Source of the DNA: Voacanga thouarsii
Lineage: Eukaryota; Streptophyta; Magnoliopsida; Gentianales; Apocynaceae
Assembly: GCA_026120185.1 (NCBI GenBank)
Contig: JANUWF010002153.1
Span: forward strand, 434,001 to 498,000
Length of the DNA stretch: 64,000 nt
Reading direction: 5' to 3'
Below the pieces are notes generated by a model. It saw only the letters and a list, made by a program, of their open reading frames with translations, was not told the origin of the DNA and searched no databases. Shown piece after piece: positions 12,920-24,311 of this stretch (position 1 is the first letter of the stretch; every line of letters starts with the position of its first letter). Made by a program: the position numbers and the translations under genes.

Positions 12920-13480
12920 AAAAAAATGTAAATAATAATTTTTATACTATACGAATGTATTTAAAAAATATATTAAATAGACTATTCAAATGATATGTAA
13001 ATTTTCATACTAAAAAAAATGTAAATAATAATTTTTATGCTATATGAATGTACTTAAAAAAGATATTAAATAAACTATTCAAATGCTATGTAAATTTTCA
13101 TACTAAAAAAATATGTAAATAATAATTTTCATACTATACGATTGTATTTAAAAAATATATTAAATAGACTATTCAAGTGATATGTAAATTTTCATGCTAA
13201 AAAAAATATGTAAAATTTCATGCTAAAAAAATATGTAAATAATAATTTTCATGCTATACGAATGTATTTAAAAAATATATTAAATAGATTATTCACATGA
13301 TATGTAAATTTTCATGCTAAAAAAATATGTAATTTTTTATGCTAAAAAAATTTGTAAATAATAATTTTCATACTATACAAATGTATTTAAAAATATATTA
13401 AATAGACTATTCATATAAGATGTAAATTTTCATACTAAAAAAAATGTAAATTTTCATGCTAAAAAAAATGTAAATAATTA
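12920..13480. repeat. 93-94 bp tandem repeat in the MULE 5' subterminal region
   Basis: The block atgtaaataataattttya recurs at 12926, 13019, 13113, 13233, 13352 (variant) and about 13470. Spacings are 93 and 94 bp, then 94+26, 93+26 and 92+26 where a 26-bp subunit (atgtaaattttcatgctaaa) has been inserted. Copies differ by point changes and small indels. The array is non-coding and lies between the transposase start and the right TIR. Confidence 0.88.
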
Positions 13481-14415
13481 CTATTCAGATAGACATATTA
13501 AATTATATTTAAAATTAGATTAATTTTCAAATGAATGCATTACTTGTGGAATTCTATATAACATAACTAGTGATTCATACTGCTAATAACAAAAGATTTT
13601 CAAACTTAACATTGGCTAAATCTTAATTGAAATAAACTATATTACAAGATTATATTAGATGAATTAGTTGCATTTTTTATTAAGAGTAAAATATTAAAAA
13701 TTTAAACTATAAAATGATAATAATTAACTTTATTTTAAAAAATTAGAAGATAAATTAAGAAATTAGCCACATAATTTTTTTTTTACAATTTGAGGAAATT
13801 AATTTATTATTTTAATATAATTTTAATTATTAATAGTATAAAAATAGTATATTTTATTTAATTTAAGATTATCTTATTCGTCTAACACACTGTAAATGTC
13901 ACAATATACAGTAAACATATTTACAAAGTATAATTAAAATACACGGTCTATGCACGTTTCAAACAATTAAATTAAATAACTAATTCAACTACACAATTTA
14001 ATTATAAATACATAATTCAACATATATAACATCATTATAAAAAAAAAAACTACACAAAAATTTAACAGATAATATCTCTATTATAATATTTAAAAAAAAT
14101 TGTAAAATATACATCAATGTATATGTGCTCCCGCAAACACTTTCTCCGACTGAAATTCTTCTTAGCTCCCTCTCATGCAATGACTGATCTCTTCACAGCC
14201 CTAGCAAAATTTTTAAAATAGACAATGAAATGGAAAAACCGAAAGTAGAGAATAGAGAATGAGAAGAAGCAGAGAGGAGAATGAAAATGCGAGGGATGAT
14301 GCAAATGACCAATGTTATATGTATATATGGGTGGAGGAAATGTGGCTCGTGATAGGAATAGTCAAGAATGGGTCAAAAAGCCCGTAAAAGCATGCAAAAA
14401 AAAAAAAAAAAAATC
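13481..14415. other. AT-rich MULE subterminal sequence
   Basis: No gene is visible. A poly-A run ends just before the hairpin at 14416. The open frame on the minus strand at 13998-14180 has no recognisable content. Confidence 0.5.
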
Positions 14416-14509
14416 ATGTGGGTGTTTGAAAAGCAACTGAAAAGCTAAGGACCTTGCATTTTCGAAACGCGAGGTCCTTAGCTTTTCAATCGCTTTTCAG
14501 AAACCCATG
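14416..14509. repeat. Long hairpin near the MULE right end
   Basis: Arms at 14416-14455 and 14472-14509 are inverted repeats of about 38-40 bp with few mismatches, including the perfect block TGAAAAGCTAAGGACCT. The loop is 16 bp. Confidence 0.9.
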
Positions 14510-14524
14510 CAGGTGCTGTCTACA

Positions 14525-14588
14525 GTACACCTCGCCTTTGCAAAACGCGAAGTATCGGTGTACTTCACGTTTTGCAAACGCGAGGTAC
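14525..14588. repeat. Second hairpin near the MULE right end
   Basis: Arms at about 14525-14554 and 14561-14588 pair through TTTGCAAAACG and GAAGTA with a 6-bp loop and one 2-bp bulge. It overlaps the inner part of the right TIR; the left end has a degenerate version around 3835-3920. Confidence 0.85.
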
Positions 14589-14667
14589 CCTCTCTTTGCC
14601 GCTGGTACAATTCTCGTCCCCTTTAATGCGTTGAAAGTGGGTTTTGACCCATTTCGGACAAAACCCC
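14562..14667 (-). repeat. MULE right terminal inverted repeat
   Basis: Reverse complement of the left TIR with scattered substitutions and short indels; begins GGGGTTTT at 14667 on the minus strand. The target duplication ctttctagc follows at once. Confidence 0.92.
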
Positions 14668-14676
14668 CTTTCTAGC

Positions 14677-16600
14677 ATTAGTGCTTGCCATCTTAGTTAG
14701 TGACCTGTCTAGTGAAATGGTGCATGCCACAAATAATGCGTTATAGTCGTTAGCTGATGGCTTCGATATTGTGGAGTTGACTTGTTGGCCAGAGATGCCA
14801 ATAGCTGAGGAACATTCTACTATGATGCTGTCATCTTGACACTTTCCTTCACCAACTCTAGACTGTTGTTGATGACCAAAAATCTAAAGCAGGGTTAAGT
14901 AATATTTTTCACAAAAAAAGGGCATACTTTCAGTGAAAGAGTAAACCTACAACTCTATTTGGTAAAATCACTGAAATATTCAATAGTCATGAGGTTTCTT
15001 TTGTGATATTTCCTATAAACATAAAAATGAGTAAGGACGGATGGATTATGCCTCGCAAAATTCTTTCCAGTCTTTGTGTGAAAGTTCGATAGAGGCCTTA
15101 GTAGTTATTGCATTCTAATTATGCAGCACTGTTTCTACAAAAATTTAGATTACATAAATCAACAATGCAATATTCAAAATTTTTGACAAATAATTGACTA
15201 TGTAAATGGTGAACCCGTTTGGTTCTTCAGTTCCTGACAGACTGTCATGTATGTCTATTTCGGGATTCCATCGACAAATCGATTTGCCATCCAATTGGCA
15301 TCGAGAATGAGTATTAACATAGGTGCTCGTAGTAAGAAGGCCCCTCGTTCGCGTAGATATAAGTCTTGAATTTCTCATTAGCCTTCTTGGGTGTCATTAC
15401 ACTAGAAAGGGGACTTCGAATCTGCATATGATTGGTATCATTGGTATGTTTTACCTTATTAAAATTTTATTTATTAGAAATTTTTATGAGGTAGTTTGAA
15501 GATTACTTGGGAAGACACTTTTTATGGCCTAACACTAGAAGATGATAGTTCATATACGAGGTTTTGATTAGAAGCCTTTGGATCCAAGGGTTACTCACCA
15601 TGTAACAGAATAGTGAGGTATGATATGTACAATTATTTATCAATTAGACTTTGTGCATGTAAGGCGAAATAGAGGGAGTACGGTAAATTCAATATAAGAA
15701 AATCAACTCCTCAAAAAAGAAAAGGCTTGTTGCACCTAGATTATGACATCATTTTTCCTACTGCACATGCATAGCAAATTCCCATGCACATGTGACCATG
15801 TATTGCACATAGGGTCCTGATGCATTTTGTGATATATTAGGCAAAAGAAGATAAATCAGAAAGATCGTGACAATTACTTGGACAACCGCACTTGGGCCAA
15901 CGCAAGGGAATTTGATTTTATGGCATATGCCATCATACGTGAAAGAAGTTTGAGTGATTGGATGTGTTCCAACGACCTCAAGGGTGAAAAAAAGTAGCTC
16001 ATCTCATGCAATATGATTAGATGATTATTGGATGAAGAGAAATGTGAATGCTGGTGCAAGTGATTTTTTCTCAATTCTTTCTCAATATTTTGGTGCAAGT
16101 GTAGTCTTTTTTTTTTTTTTTTTTCAAGGCCTTGTGGCCCTATTGCATAGGTTGTCATGCATTTATCAAAATAACGATGCAGTGATTAGAAATGTGGAAA
16201 CATTGCAACAAATCATCCAACTAACATGTAGTGGTTGGAATAATCAACCTTTGTGCTTTCTCGTTTGTGAATCCCCAACATTTCCATTCACATAAGGAAT
16301 AGAGATAACATGATCTATGTGTTTTCATCTACTGAAAGGACAAATCACTTTTCTCCATTTTTTTTTCCTTTCCGGTGCCGTGTCACAGTTCCCCCCCCCC
16401 CTTTTCCCATGCTATTGTTTCATTGCTTCAGTATCATTTGATTCTATTCATTGTGGAACAATGCATGCTGCTTGGGGAAGTAGTTTGTGGATGCAACATA
16501 ATTGAATGGGTCACCTACTTTTCCAAAACAGACAAGAATGTACTAGTTGGCGGACAATCAAAATCCATCAACGAAAGCAAACCATATCTTTGAAGCTAAA
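14677..16600. other. Unassigned sequence, no gene seen
   Basis: Contains poly-T (about 16108-16125) and poly-C (about 16390-16399) tracts. Open frames on both strands are short and unlike any family I recognise. GC content is slightly higher than around it, so old genic or retroelement debris is possible. Confidence 0.4.
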
Positions 16601-16630
16601 TCTTAATTTATAAGAGTAGTTATTCAATGA

Positions 16631-16825
16631 CTAGAAAGCTGGTTGTGGCATATGTTCCTCCTCCAAGAGATTTCGTAGCCTTTTCATGCAATAGACACGA
16701 TTCAATTTGTCTAGGGGTGCATACTTGGACAACAACCCATCGATAGAATCGAAGTACACCAACATTGCACCGACTTTATAAGCCTCCATAATTGCCTCAC
16801 AATTAAATCTCTTGACCTTTTGCAC
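16631..16825 (-). other. Unrecognised short ORF
   Basis: A 64-codon frame with ordinary, non-repetitive composition, including GAMLVYFDSIDGLLSKYAPL and MKRLRNLLEEEHMPQ. I do not recognise it. It lies about 770 bp beyond the stop of the 'plant transposon protein' remnant on the same strand and may be a distal part of that decayed gene, or chance. Confidence 0.25.
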
Positions 16826-17598
16826 TTTTTTTTGGGGGGGGGTTCAAAAATAGACATGCCCTTAAGCCTTTTTGTAAAGATGAAAGGGAAGCAAAAGTTA
16901 TTTCTTGGCTGGCACAAGTGGTCATAAGGAGTTCGCAATAGTTGTGGACAGAAAGTCGATTTCAAGCCCGTATATGGACCTCACCATCTACGGACACGTA
17001 CTCATTTTCATGACGCAATATATTTGCTTTATCCCAACCCATTATCACCATGCATGCTTATATAGGATGGGGTGTGGACTGGTTCTGAATGAACTTGGAC
17101 ACTAAAATGAGCCAGATGCTGAAAACCCAGAAAACCTAGCCACCAAAATAAGTTTTGCTGGCACAAAACTCTGGTGATCTTGAGTGCCATTCTCGTGTGG
17201 ACTATATTAGAGGCAATCTTACATTTGAATTGCAGTGTTTTGATGGAACGAAATTGTTTTGTTGGATTGCGCCTTCAGAACACAAGAAGTTTTTATTTCA
17301 TAAAGACACACCATAAGGTAATTATTGTCATCTGTTTTGATTTATTTTAATGTATAAGAGTGATACTCAGAGCTTGGAATTCCCGTTTACTTCCGCTGTA
17401 TAAATATGTTTTGCATGGAGAATTCCTACATGAAAGTCCTCCATCCCGGCTTGTCGTGAAGCTCGAGATGTCGGCATTCTTGGGGGTTCATCCTTGTTTT
17501 CTTCCTCCAAATCTTGCACTTCCCTTGGTGTAAGCCATCTTTTCTCTTTTTTCTCCTAAGCATAGCCCATATTTTCCCAAGCTCGGTCAGAAATAACG

Positions 17599-18276
17599 TC
17601 ATTGGTGCGTGGGCATAGCTATCTCACCTGAAACATCTACACTAGCATAAACAAGTACCAGGGTGATGATCAAGGGAAGCACAAAAGCATTCGTGGGGCT
17701 ACCATATGCGGTCACCTCATGCATAGAAGAGATGAGAAAGGGAGCTAAGGGTATAGGCTCAGAATGCAGAATCTTGTGAGCACAATAAACATCTATCACC
17801 CTTGATTTATTAATGGCATTCACTTTTGGATAGATAGTCCACCCCAATAGATAGACTATTAAACGCAACTGGGGGGACAAAACCTTCGTCTGCAACACAA
17901 GTGATAGCAAAGTTTGTTTATATCTCAGCCCCAACTCATCCTTGGCAGTGCTAAATTTCCAATTGGAATTTGAGGTGACCTTTTTATTGAATGAATCCAT
18001 GACAACCCACTTGCCTTCATCCGGAACCTTTAGAATCGGTGCTAAGGCTTGCCTTGTAAGTTGGATAGGAACTCCTTTGACTATGGTGTCAATGTGCATG
18101 AAGTTACCCTACTTTTTATCATGCATACTTGCATAGAATTCTTTCACCAAGTCTGGATAAAAGTGTTCCTCAAGCTAAAGGATAGGACCCCAGCCTATCC
18201 TATCAAAGAGTTGAGAAATTTTCAACGACCCGTCCAACTCTTGCTCAATAGTCTTCTCAACTATTATCTTGTTAGA
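17599..18276 (-). pseudogene. Putative plant transposon protein domain, broken
   Basis: The long open part (18099-17599, 166 codons) plus an upstream segment in the same frame to about 18276 resembles the 'putative plant transposon protein' domain annotated in many plant genomes, often near Athila-type retrotransposons. Supporting text: LEEHFYPDLVKEFYASMHDK, then IVKGVPIQLTRQALAPIL, then an LLGWTIYPK / KSRVIDVYCAHKIL region and a hydrophobic LPLIITLVLVYA end. Stops occur near 18120 and 18175. Function of the family is unknown. Assignment rests on recalled family pattern, not on a search. Confidence 0.6.
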
Positions 18277-18960
18277 AACTCTTTAGGTAAACCAAGTGGC
18301 ACATGATTCATCAGCAAAATATCCCACGGGGTTTGGGTTTTCCGGAGGGGGGACCAGTGAGGAGGAGGCTGCACCCTTCTTTCATTTTAGAGGAATATTC
18401 TTGCTGCTAGGCACTGTGTACTAAGACGGTAGACCAAAAATCCCGCAAGTCCAAGAAAAACTTATTCTTACAAAAATTCTCTTTTACCTTAGTACACACT
18501 CCAATTCACAAAAGTATAAACTCACAATTATTAGGAACATGAGAACACAATCTTCCAAGAAAAAGAATTGACTAAAATGGAGAGTTTTATTGTGTAGAAG
18601 AAAAATGAAATGGATATGAGGAGAAGAGATGCTACAGAAGTGTAAGAAGAGTTTTATTTTGTGATGAATAAGTTGTGGATGAATGCATGAATTTATAGGC
18701 AATTGGTGCAGAGTGAATGAGTGAAAGAAAACTTCACAGGAGTTAAAGATAGAAAGCAGTGAATATGTGCAAAGAATTGAAGACCATTTGGGTAAAAGAG
18801 GGCATGAAGATGCCTGACACCAATGAAAACCATGAAATGACAAGAACAAGGGAGAAAACTTATCTACAAAAAAAGCCAATATCTATTACATGATATAACA
18901 ACAACCGGATGAAGAATTGAGCAAGAAAACAATGAAAACCCTTAACAATTACACAAGAAG

Positions 18961-19236
18961 ATAAAATGGAAATTGGTTAAAAGCTAAAAGAACCAGAAAA
19001 GAGAAAGACTTAATACTGTAAAGTTTTTACTCGGTGGAAGAAACCATCATTTCTGAGAAAGAAAGAAAGAAAGAAATCAAGCCAAGGTACAAGCAAGAAG
19101 ATAAAATGGAAATTGGTTAAAAGCTAAAAGAACCAGAAAAGAGAAAGACTTAATACTGTAAAGTTTTTACTCGGTGGAAGAAACCATCATTTCTGAGAAA
19201 GAAAGAAAGAAAGAAATCAAGCCAAGGTACAAGCAA
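18961..19236. repeat. 140-bp identical tandem duplication
   Basis: 18961-19100 and 19101-19236 are identical over 136 bp, including a GAAA run, so the duplication is recent or an assembly artefact. It sits in a purine-rich (GA/AAG) non-coding stretch from about 18300 to 20000 in which I see no gene. Confidence 0.95.
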
Positions 19237-20086
19237 ATACAGTCATGCAAGAAAATAAAATTGAAAGTACAGCAACTTCATGCAAGATAAAATTCCTGAA
19301 ATCTGTGTGATTTGTGAGAAAAGTAGAAGCATTTTATTATACATATAACTGGATACTAAAGATGGGAAAAGACATGACAAGAAAAAGAAGAAGAAGAAGT
19401 GTGAAAAAGGAAGAAAATAGTGAACAAAACAACAAGATATATACATATATCACATCTGGCAATGAAGAAGAGACAAGGTGTGAAGAAGAATAAAAAATAA
19501 TTTACAAGGAATTGAGTGTTTCAGTAAGCAAATATAGAAGAAATGATCCTAGCTTTAACCAGACAAAGTTGATAGAAGGAAGCATGAAAAGAAGAAGAGT
19601 AAATTGTAATTGGTGTGTGTAGTGGTGAAAAGAAATTACATGCATGATACAAGGCACAAAAGCTGAAGAAATAGACAAAGATAAGAATAGATAGCAGAAT
19701 TTAAGCGTGAATATCTGGACACCAATTGTTGGGAGCAAGACATGGAAAAATGAACTACATTAGAGCATGCAGACAACCGAAAACTTGTACCAGAGGGAGA
19801 TACAATTTACAAGGTTAGAAGAAGACAAAATACTTTAGAATTCACAAGATGAAGAAGATGGTAAGAGCATAAAACCAAGACAAAAGACATAGATGAAGGG
19901 AGACATCATATTTTACACAGAAATAAGAGAGATAGAAGCAAAATGGTTCATATTTATTAATGGGAAGAAGGGAAAAATTTTCAAGTGTCTTGGTGGGCTA
20001 GGGATGTTCCCCAAGGCGGGCTAGACAAGCTATCCATGGTCTTGGCTAGACAGATTATTCTTCATAACAACTGCCAAAATTTATTA

Positions 20087-20087
<1 letters not shown>
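19237..20087. other. Purine-rich non-coding stretch
   Basis: GAA/GAAG-rich plus strand, giving leucine/phenylalanine-rich frames on the other strand that are not genes. A GC-rich patch at about 19990-20045 (ggcgggctagac) resembles patches inside LTRs of this window, so part of this may be LTR sequence. Confidence 0.4.

Positions 20088-20170
<83 letters not shown>
20088..20170. repeat. (TTA)n microsatellite
   Basis: About 27 TTA units. An (AT)n run follows at 20261-20284. Confidence 0.97.
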
Positions 20171-20569
20171 CATATACGCATACACACATATATTTAAAAT
20201 AAATTAATTAAATTTAAGCAAATGTATAAATAAGGGGCAACCATTCACAGCTAGAATTCTCATATATATATATATATATATATAACAAATTGCAATAATT
20301 GAACAAAAATTGGTATCCTCTTGTACACAAGAAAAATAGCAAGAATTAAAACAAAAATTAACATTAAGAAAAATGGCCACAATACACACCACATAAAATC
20401 TAATAATAGTGCATTGATACGGTTCAAGAAAATTATCTTAAAATGCTTTAACAAAATAGAAATTGAGGCTAATGAAAATCCATAGAAAATATCCATAAAT
20501 TACCAAGAAATAAAAATAAAGTTCAACAAAGTAGAAAATAACAATTGTTCACACTTGAATGCTCCTTAA

Positions 20570-22035
20570 AATGACAAATCACTAATTTCCCTGCTCATTG
20601 CAAGGATTGTTCTAAGTGTTCCCCAGAAGTGAAATGTTTTGTTGTTCAGAAATGAATTTAGGAATCTGGCCAATTTGGTTCTCCAAAATTGTGGATTGAG
20701 GCCTATTGATTTCTCATGGAAGCTTCCACTCTTAGGAATCTCGTATAAGTGGAGGAGGCCAACTTGGTGACTAGATCTCCAAGGGATAGCTTTGAAGGAG
20801 AATGAGGAGGGGCACATGAAGAGGAAGTTTGTGGTCGCGCTATAGGGTAGCCTTGAAGGGGAGGAGGGGGCCTAACTTAATTTTGATTCTTCCACACAAA
20901 TTTTGGGTGGTTCCTCCATCTTGGGTTGTAGGTGGCACTGTAGGGGTTGTAGGGTTGCTTTGTATTCCCCACGAAATCTACTTGCTCCTTTGGTGGCTCA
21001 GTAATTACCCCCATGTGATGGGACTTATGGTTACAGTGGCTTTCCCCACAAAAATTGCACAACATTACTTATGCTTAAACTTGGGAAGGGGTATGCAATC
21101 TTCTCCATCTTCATCGCGAGGGCTTCAAATTTGGCTTCTATCATTGCCATGATATCCACATTGTGCATCCCCTATGCATGCGCCTTGGCCCTTTAATTGC
21201 CCCACGAATAGCTATTCATAGCTAGATTGTCAATGAGATCCCTGAACTTCTTGGGGATCTTAGTGGCTGTGGTGCCCCCCGAATGATGCATCTAACAGTT
21301 GTTTTGTTGCAAAATTTAGCCTATTGTGAAAAGTGAGCGTTTAAAAACCAAAATCCAGTCCATGATGTGGGCACTTTTTCAACAGCTCCTTCCATTTTTC
21401 CCAACTATCGTAGATAGTTTCTCCTTCCATTTGTGCAAATGAAAAGATGTCGTTTCTCAGCTTAGCAATCCTAGAAGGGGGGAAGTACTTTCCAAGAAAC
21501 TTTTCAACCAAAAGTCCCAAGTAGTGATTAACCCAGGGGGAAGTGATTTCAGCCAAGATTCCGCTCTACCTCTTAGGAAGCATGGGAAGAGCCTCAGTCT
21601 AATTGCATCATCAGACACTCTATTCAGCTTCAATGTGTCATAAATTTTGAGAAAACTCGAAATGTGTGCGTTAGGATCCTCGTCCAGGAGTCCATTGAAC
21701 TACACAATCTATTGCACCATTTGGATAAACGATGGTTTCAGCTCAAAATTGTTGGCATCTGCTGTTGGCCTTAGTATGCTTGATTTAGTCCCATTAAGCA
21801 ATGGCCTTGCATAATCTCCCATTGTTCTTCTACCATTCCCATTTCCATTTCCCCCATCTCCTACTTGGGTTTCCTCACCATGAACTCCAATGTGGCCACC
21901 AAGGTTTCCTATATTTTCAAAGTTTTTCACGTGAACACTTCCTTGTTCAGCGTATTTTTCTTTCCTCAACCTTCTCAACGTTCTTTCCAATTCTAGGTCA
22001 AAATCTATTATGTCACCTTGATTTCTCCTGCTCAT
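20570..22035 (-). pseudogene. gag of a Tat/Athila-type Ty3/gypsy element, broken
   Basis: The N-terminal part (22035-21709) ends with MGDYARPLLNGTKSSILRP and ANNFELKPSFIQMVQ, hallmarks of the lineage. The retrotransposon gag core follows (21556-21341): FLGKYFPPSRIAKLRNDI ... EGETIYDSWEKWKELLKKCP. Then comes a degenerate Cys/His region with EQVDFVGN and YNPRWRNHPKF (21065-20877), and a decayed C-terminal part down to about 20570 (NQIGQIPKFISEQQ). Stops lie near 21340 and 20690, with frameshifts between parts. No protease or RT follows to the left, so the element is cut off after gag. The primer site and 5' LTR lie upstream at 22860-24290. Confidence 0.88.
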
Positions 22036-22859
22036 GTATAATTGAACTTATCCTTTAAGAGAGCATATCAAAGATCAATAACCTTCAAGATCTTCGTTAA
22101 ACCTCAACGTTGCATGCTCAAAAACAAATTTCATGACAAAATAATGATTTTTAGTTTCCCAAAAGATGAACAAAAATTCCAAGTCCAAAAGACCCCTTTA
22201 TTTATCAAACAAACGCAAAAATGAAATTTCTTCCCAAAAAAAACTTTAACCTTCAAAGCTCAATGCATATTCGAAAAGAGATTAAAAAAAAAAAAAAATC
22301 CATTCGACAAAAAATGAACAAATATTGAGCATAAAATCAAACAAAATTCCACAAAACAAATTCACATACCCAAAACATACACCATATATCATGTTTCTGT
22401 CTTCACATCAAAATCCCAATTTCAACAAAAAATGAGTATAATCTCCATCCAATCAACCAATCTCCAATTTTCAAACCAAAGAATCCAACACCATGAATTA
22501 CACACCACAAAACTCCACATCCAACAAATTTCTCCAAAAATCATTCTTACTCAACCAATCAAATAACAAGATATAGATAAATCAATCAATAAATGAAATT
22601 GAAATTATTTAAGTATCCAAATGAATAGGTTGTACAATGATAATACAACAATAATCAAAGAAAAATTATTCAAATATAATTTTAGCAATACAACAACAAT
22701 CAAAGAAATTTCAAATACAAATTTTGACTAAAATGAAGTACAATCACAACGCACATACAAATAGTTATTCACAAATAAATCAGTGATATGTGCAAGCATA
22801 TGTACAAATACAAGGCTAAATCAACAAGTATTAAAGTTTTTAAAATGTAACCAATACTG
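22036..22859 (-). other. Leader between primer site and gag
   Basis: AT-rich, A-rich on the plus strand, no coding content. The length (about 0.8 kb) fits the untranslated leader of the element whose gag starts at 22035. Confidence 0.6.
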
Positions 22860-22877
22860 TTCCCAGCAGCAGCGCCA
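22860..22877 (-). promoter_or_regulatory. Primer-binding site (tRNA-Asp type)
   Basis: On the minus strand TGGCGCTGCTGCTGGGAA, close to TGGCGCCGTTGCCGGGGA. It is preceded by AGTTTT and the LTR end CATCA at 22884, as expected in Tat/Athila elements. Confidence 0.88.
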
Positions 22878-22883
22878 AAAACT

Positions 22884-24290
22884 TGATGTGCGTGTTTGTA
22901 TGTGTAAGAAAAATCTCAATTGTTGTGCTCCACATATAGAAGTTTTAATAGTTAAAATGTTAAATAGAATCATACAACACACATATATAGAGGAAAGTGC
23001 ATATATCGTGTAGTTTAGTGTCGTTGGTAGGTATCAAAGTACCTTAGGGAACATGAGTTATCATTCCTACTTCATTCTTTCCTTATTATTTAGCTAAAAG
23101 TAAATGTGAGGTGTAAGCTAACTAGATGAGAAGAGAGGTTATGTTCTTGTGCACAAGAGAGAGTCATAATACCCCTAAGGAATAAGAAAAAGAAAAACTC
23201 ATGTAATAAAAAGGAAGTCCCCAATTCAAGACACAAGAAATAAGTGCCCTTTGAACCCACAATTCCTAATTCTAGGCACCGAAGTGAGTCATAAGTCAAT
23301 CTCGCCCTCTCTTGAGTTATGAGATTTCTACCCCTATATTTGATTGACTGATATCTCTACCTAACCAACCCAACCTAATGGTGCATTAGTCATTACTCAC
23401 TATCCCAAACTACGCAAAGGTCATAAAATCCCTATCTCTAAGCAATTTCATAAACATTTTGGTTATTAGCCTTAATTCTCAACTTTTCTCTCGGGTTAAT
23501 TGAAAATGGCAAATGCTAACATAATCAAGTGGGTGTCCTATCCTCAACTCCATCTTTCAAAATCATTAAGGAAGAATAATCAATTGAATTAAATCAATCA
23601 AAACCCATTCAACCAAGATTAACCAAATAAAATCAAATAACCAAATACCCAAGAACAAGAATTATAGATCTAAAGAATATACATCATTCTCAAGTACAAA
23701 AATAGGGTACAACCCTTTATTACAATTAAAAATCCATTCTTAGCACAAGAATAAATAAATATTACAAAAGGAGTTGAAAGGCAAACTTATAGACAGGCTT
23801 TTCTTCTTCTTCCTCTTGCAATCTTCAAGCAGACTTCCTTTCTCTTCTTGGATCTCTTGGTCCTTCCCGCTTCTTAGCACTCAAACTTTCAAAATTTAAG
23901 GTTCTTGAGAGAAACCCTAGCCTTTTCCTAACTCTCCTCATTTGATTTGGTGAGTAAAGGTTACTTTTATAGGAGTTTGGGTTGTGTGAGATATAAAAAT
24001 GCGCTCAAACTTATGTCTTTTCCACAAGTGGGTGCCCTTGGAAGTTCCATGGGCCACCATGTTTTTCCAAAATCATGGCAGGCTAGGGAAGTAACTTTTC
24101 TAGCCCGCCTAGTTTCTGGAAAAACTATGATGGGGAACAAAAATGGAACTTCCCCAGGCCACCATGCAAAACTTAATAAATATACATATGACCAGGCGGC
24201 CTAGGGGCTAGGCTATGGTGTTTCTAGAAATTTAGACCAAGAATGAATACCAGGTGGCCTAGGGATGTTCAAAATTATTGGAAAATATAC
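22884..24290 (-). mobile_element. 5' LTR of the Tat/Athila-type element
   Basis: The 3' edge is exact (CATCA at 22888-22884, followed by the primer site). A TATA box, TATAAAAG, lies at 23971-23964 on the minus strand. The R/U5 region carries the family motif near 23790 (aacttatagacaggc on the plus strand). The U3 side includes GC-rich patches (ggcggcctagggg near 24197). The expected TGATA start is not found: similarity seems to stop around 24290-24311, where other LTR-like sequence begins. Confidence 0.75.
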
Positions 24291-24311
24291 CCTCTTAGAT
24301 TAGGTTTCTGA

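Larger units (their letters stand above)
3752..14667 (-). mobile_element. Mutator-like element (MULE) carrying transposase and PMD genes
   Basis: The ends are inverted repeats starting GGGTTTTTGAC (left) and GGGGTTTTGTC (right, minus strand). The flanking 9 bp are identical: ctttctagc at 3743-3751 and at 14668-14676. A 9-bp target duplication is diagnostic of the Mutator superfamily. Inside are a MuDR-type transposase and a plant mobile domain gene, both on the minus strand, so the right TIR is the 5' end with respect to transcription. A 1,732-bp solo LTR (8664-10395) is nested in the transposase; without it and its 5-bp duplication the MULE is about 9.2 kb. Subterminal regions are AT-rich with tandem repeats and hairpins. 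Both genes are broken, so this copy could not move on its own. Confidence 0.94.

Noticed and set aside
19985..20197. ORF with a long tyrosine run on the plus strand
   Set aside because: The run is the translation of the (TTA)n microsatellite at 20088-20170.
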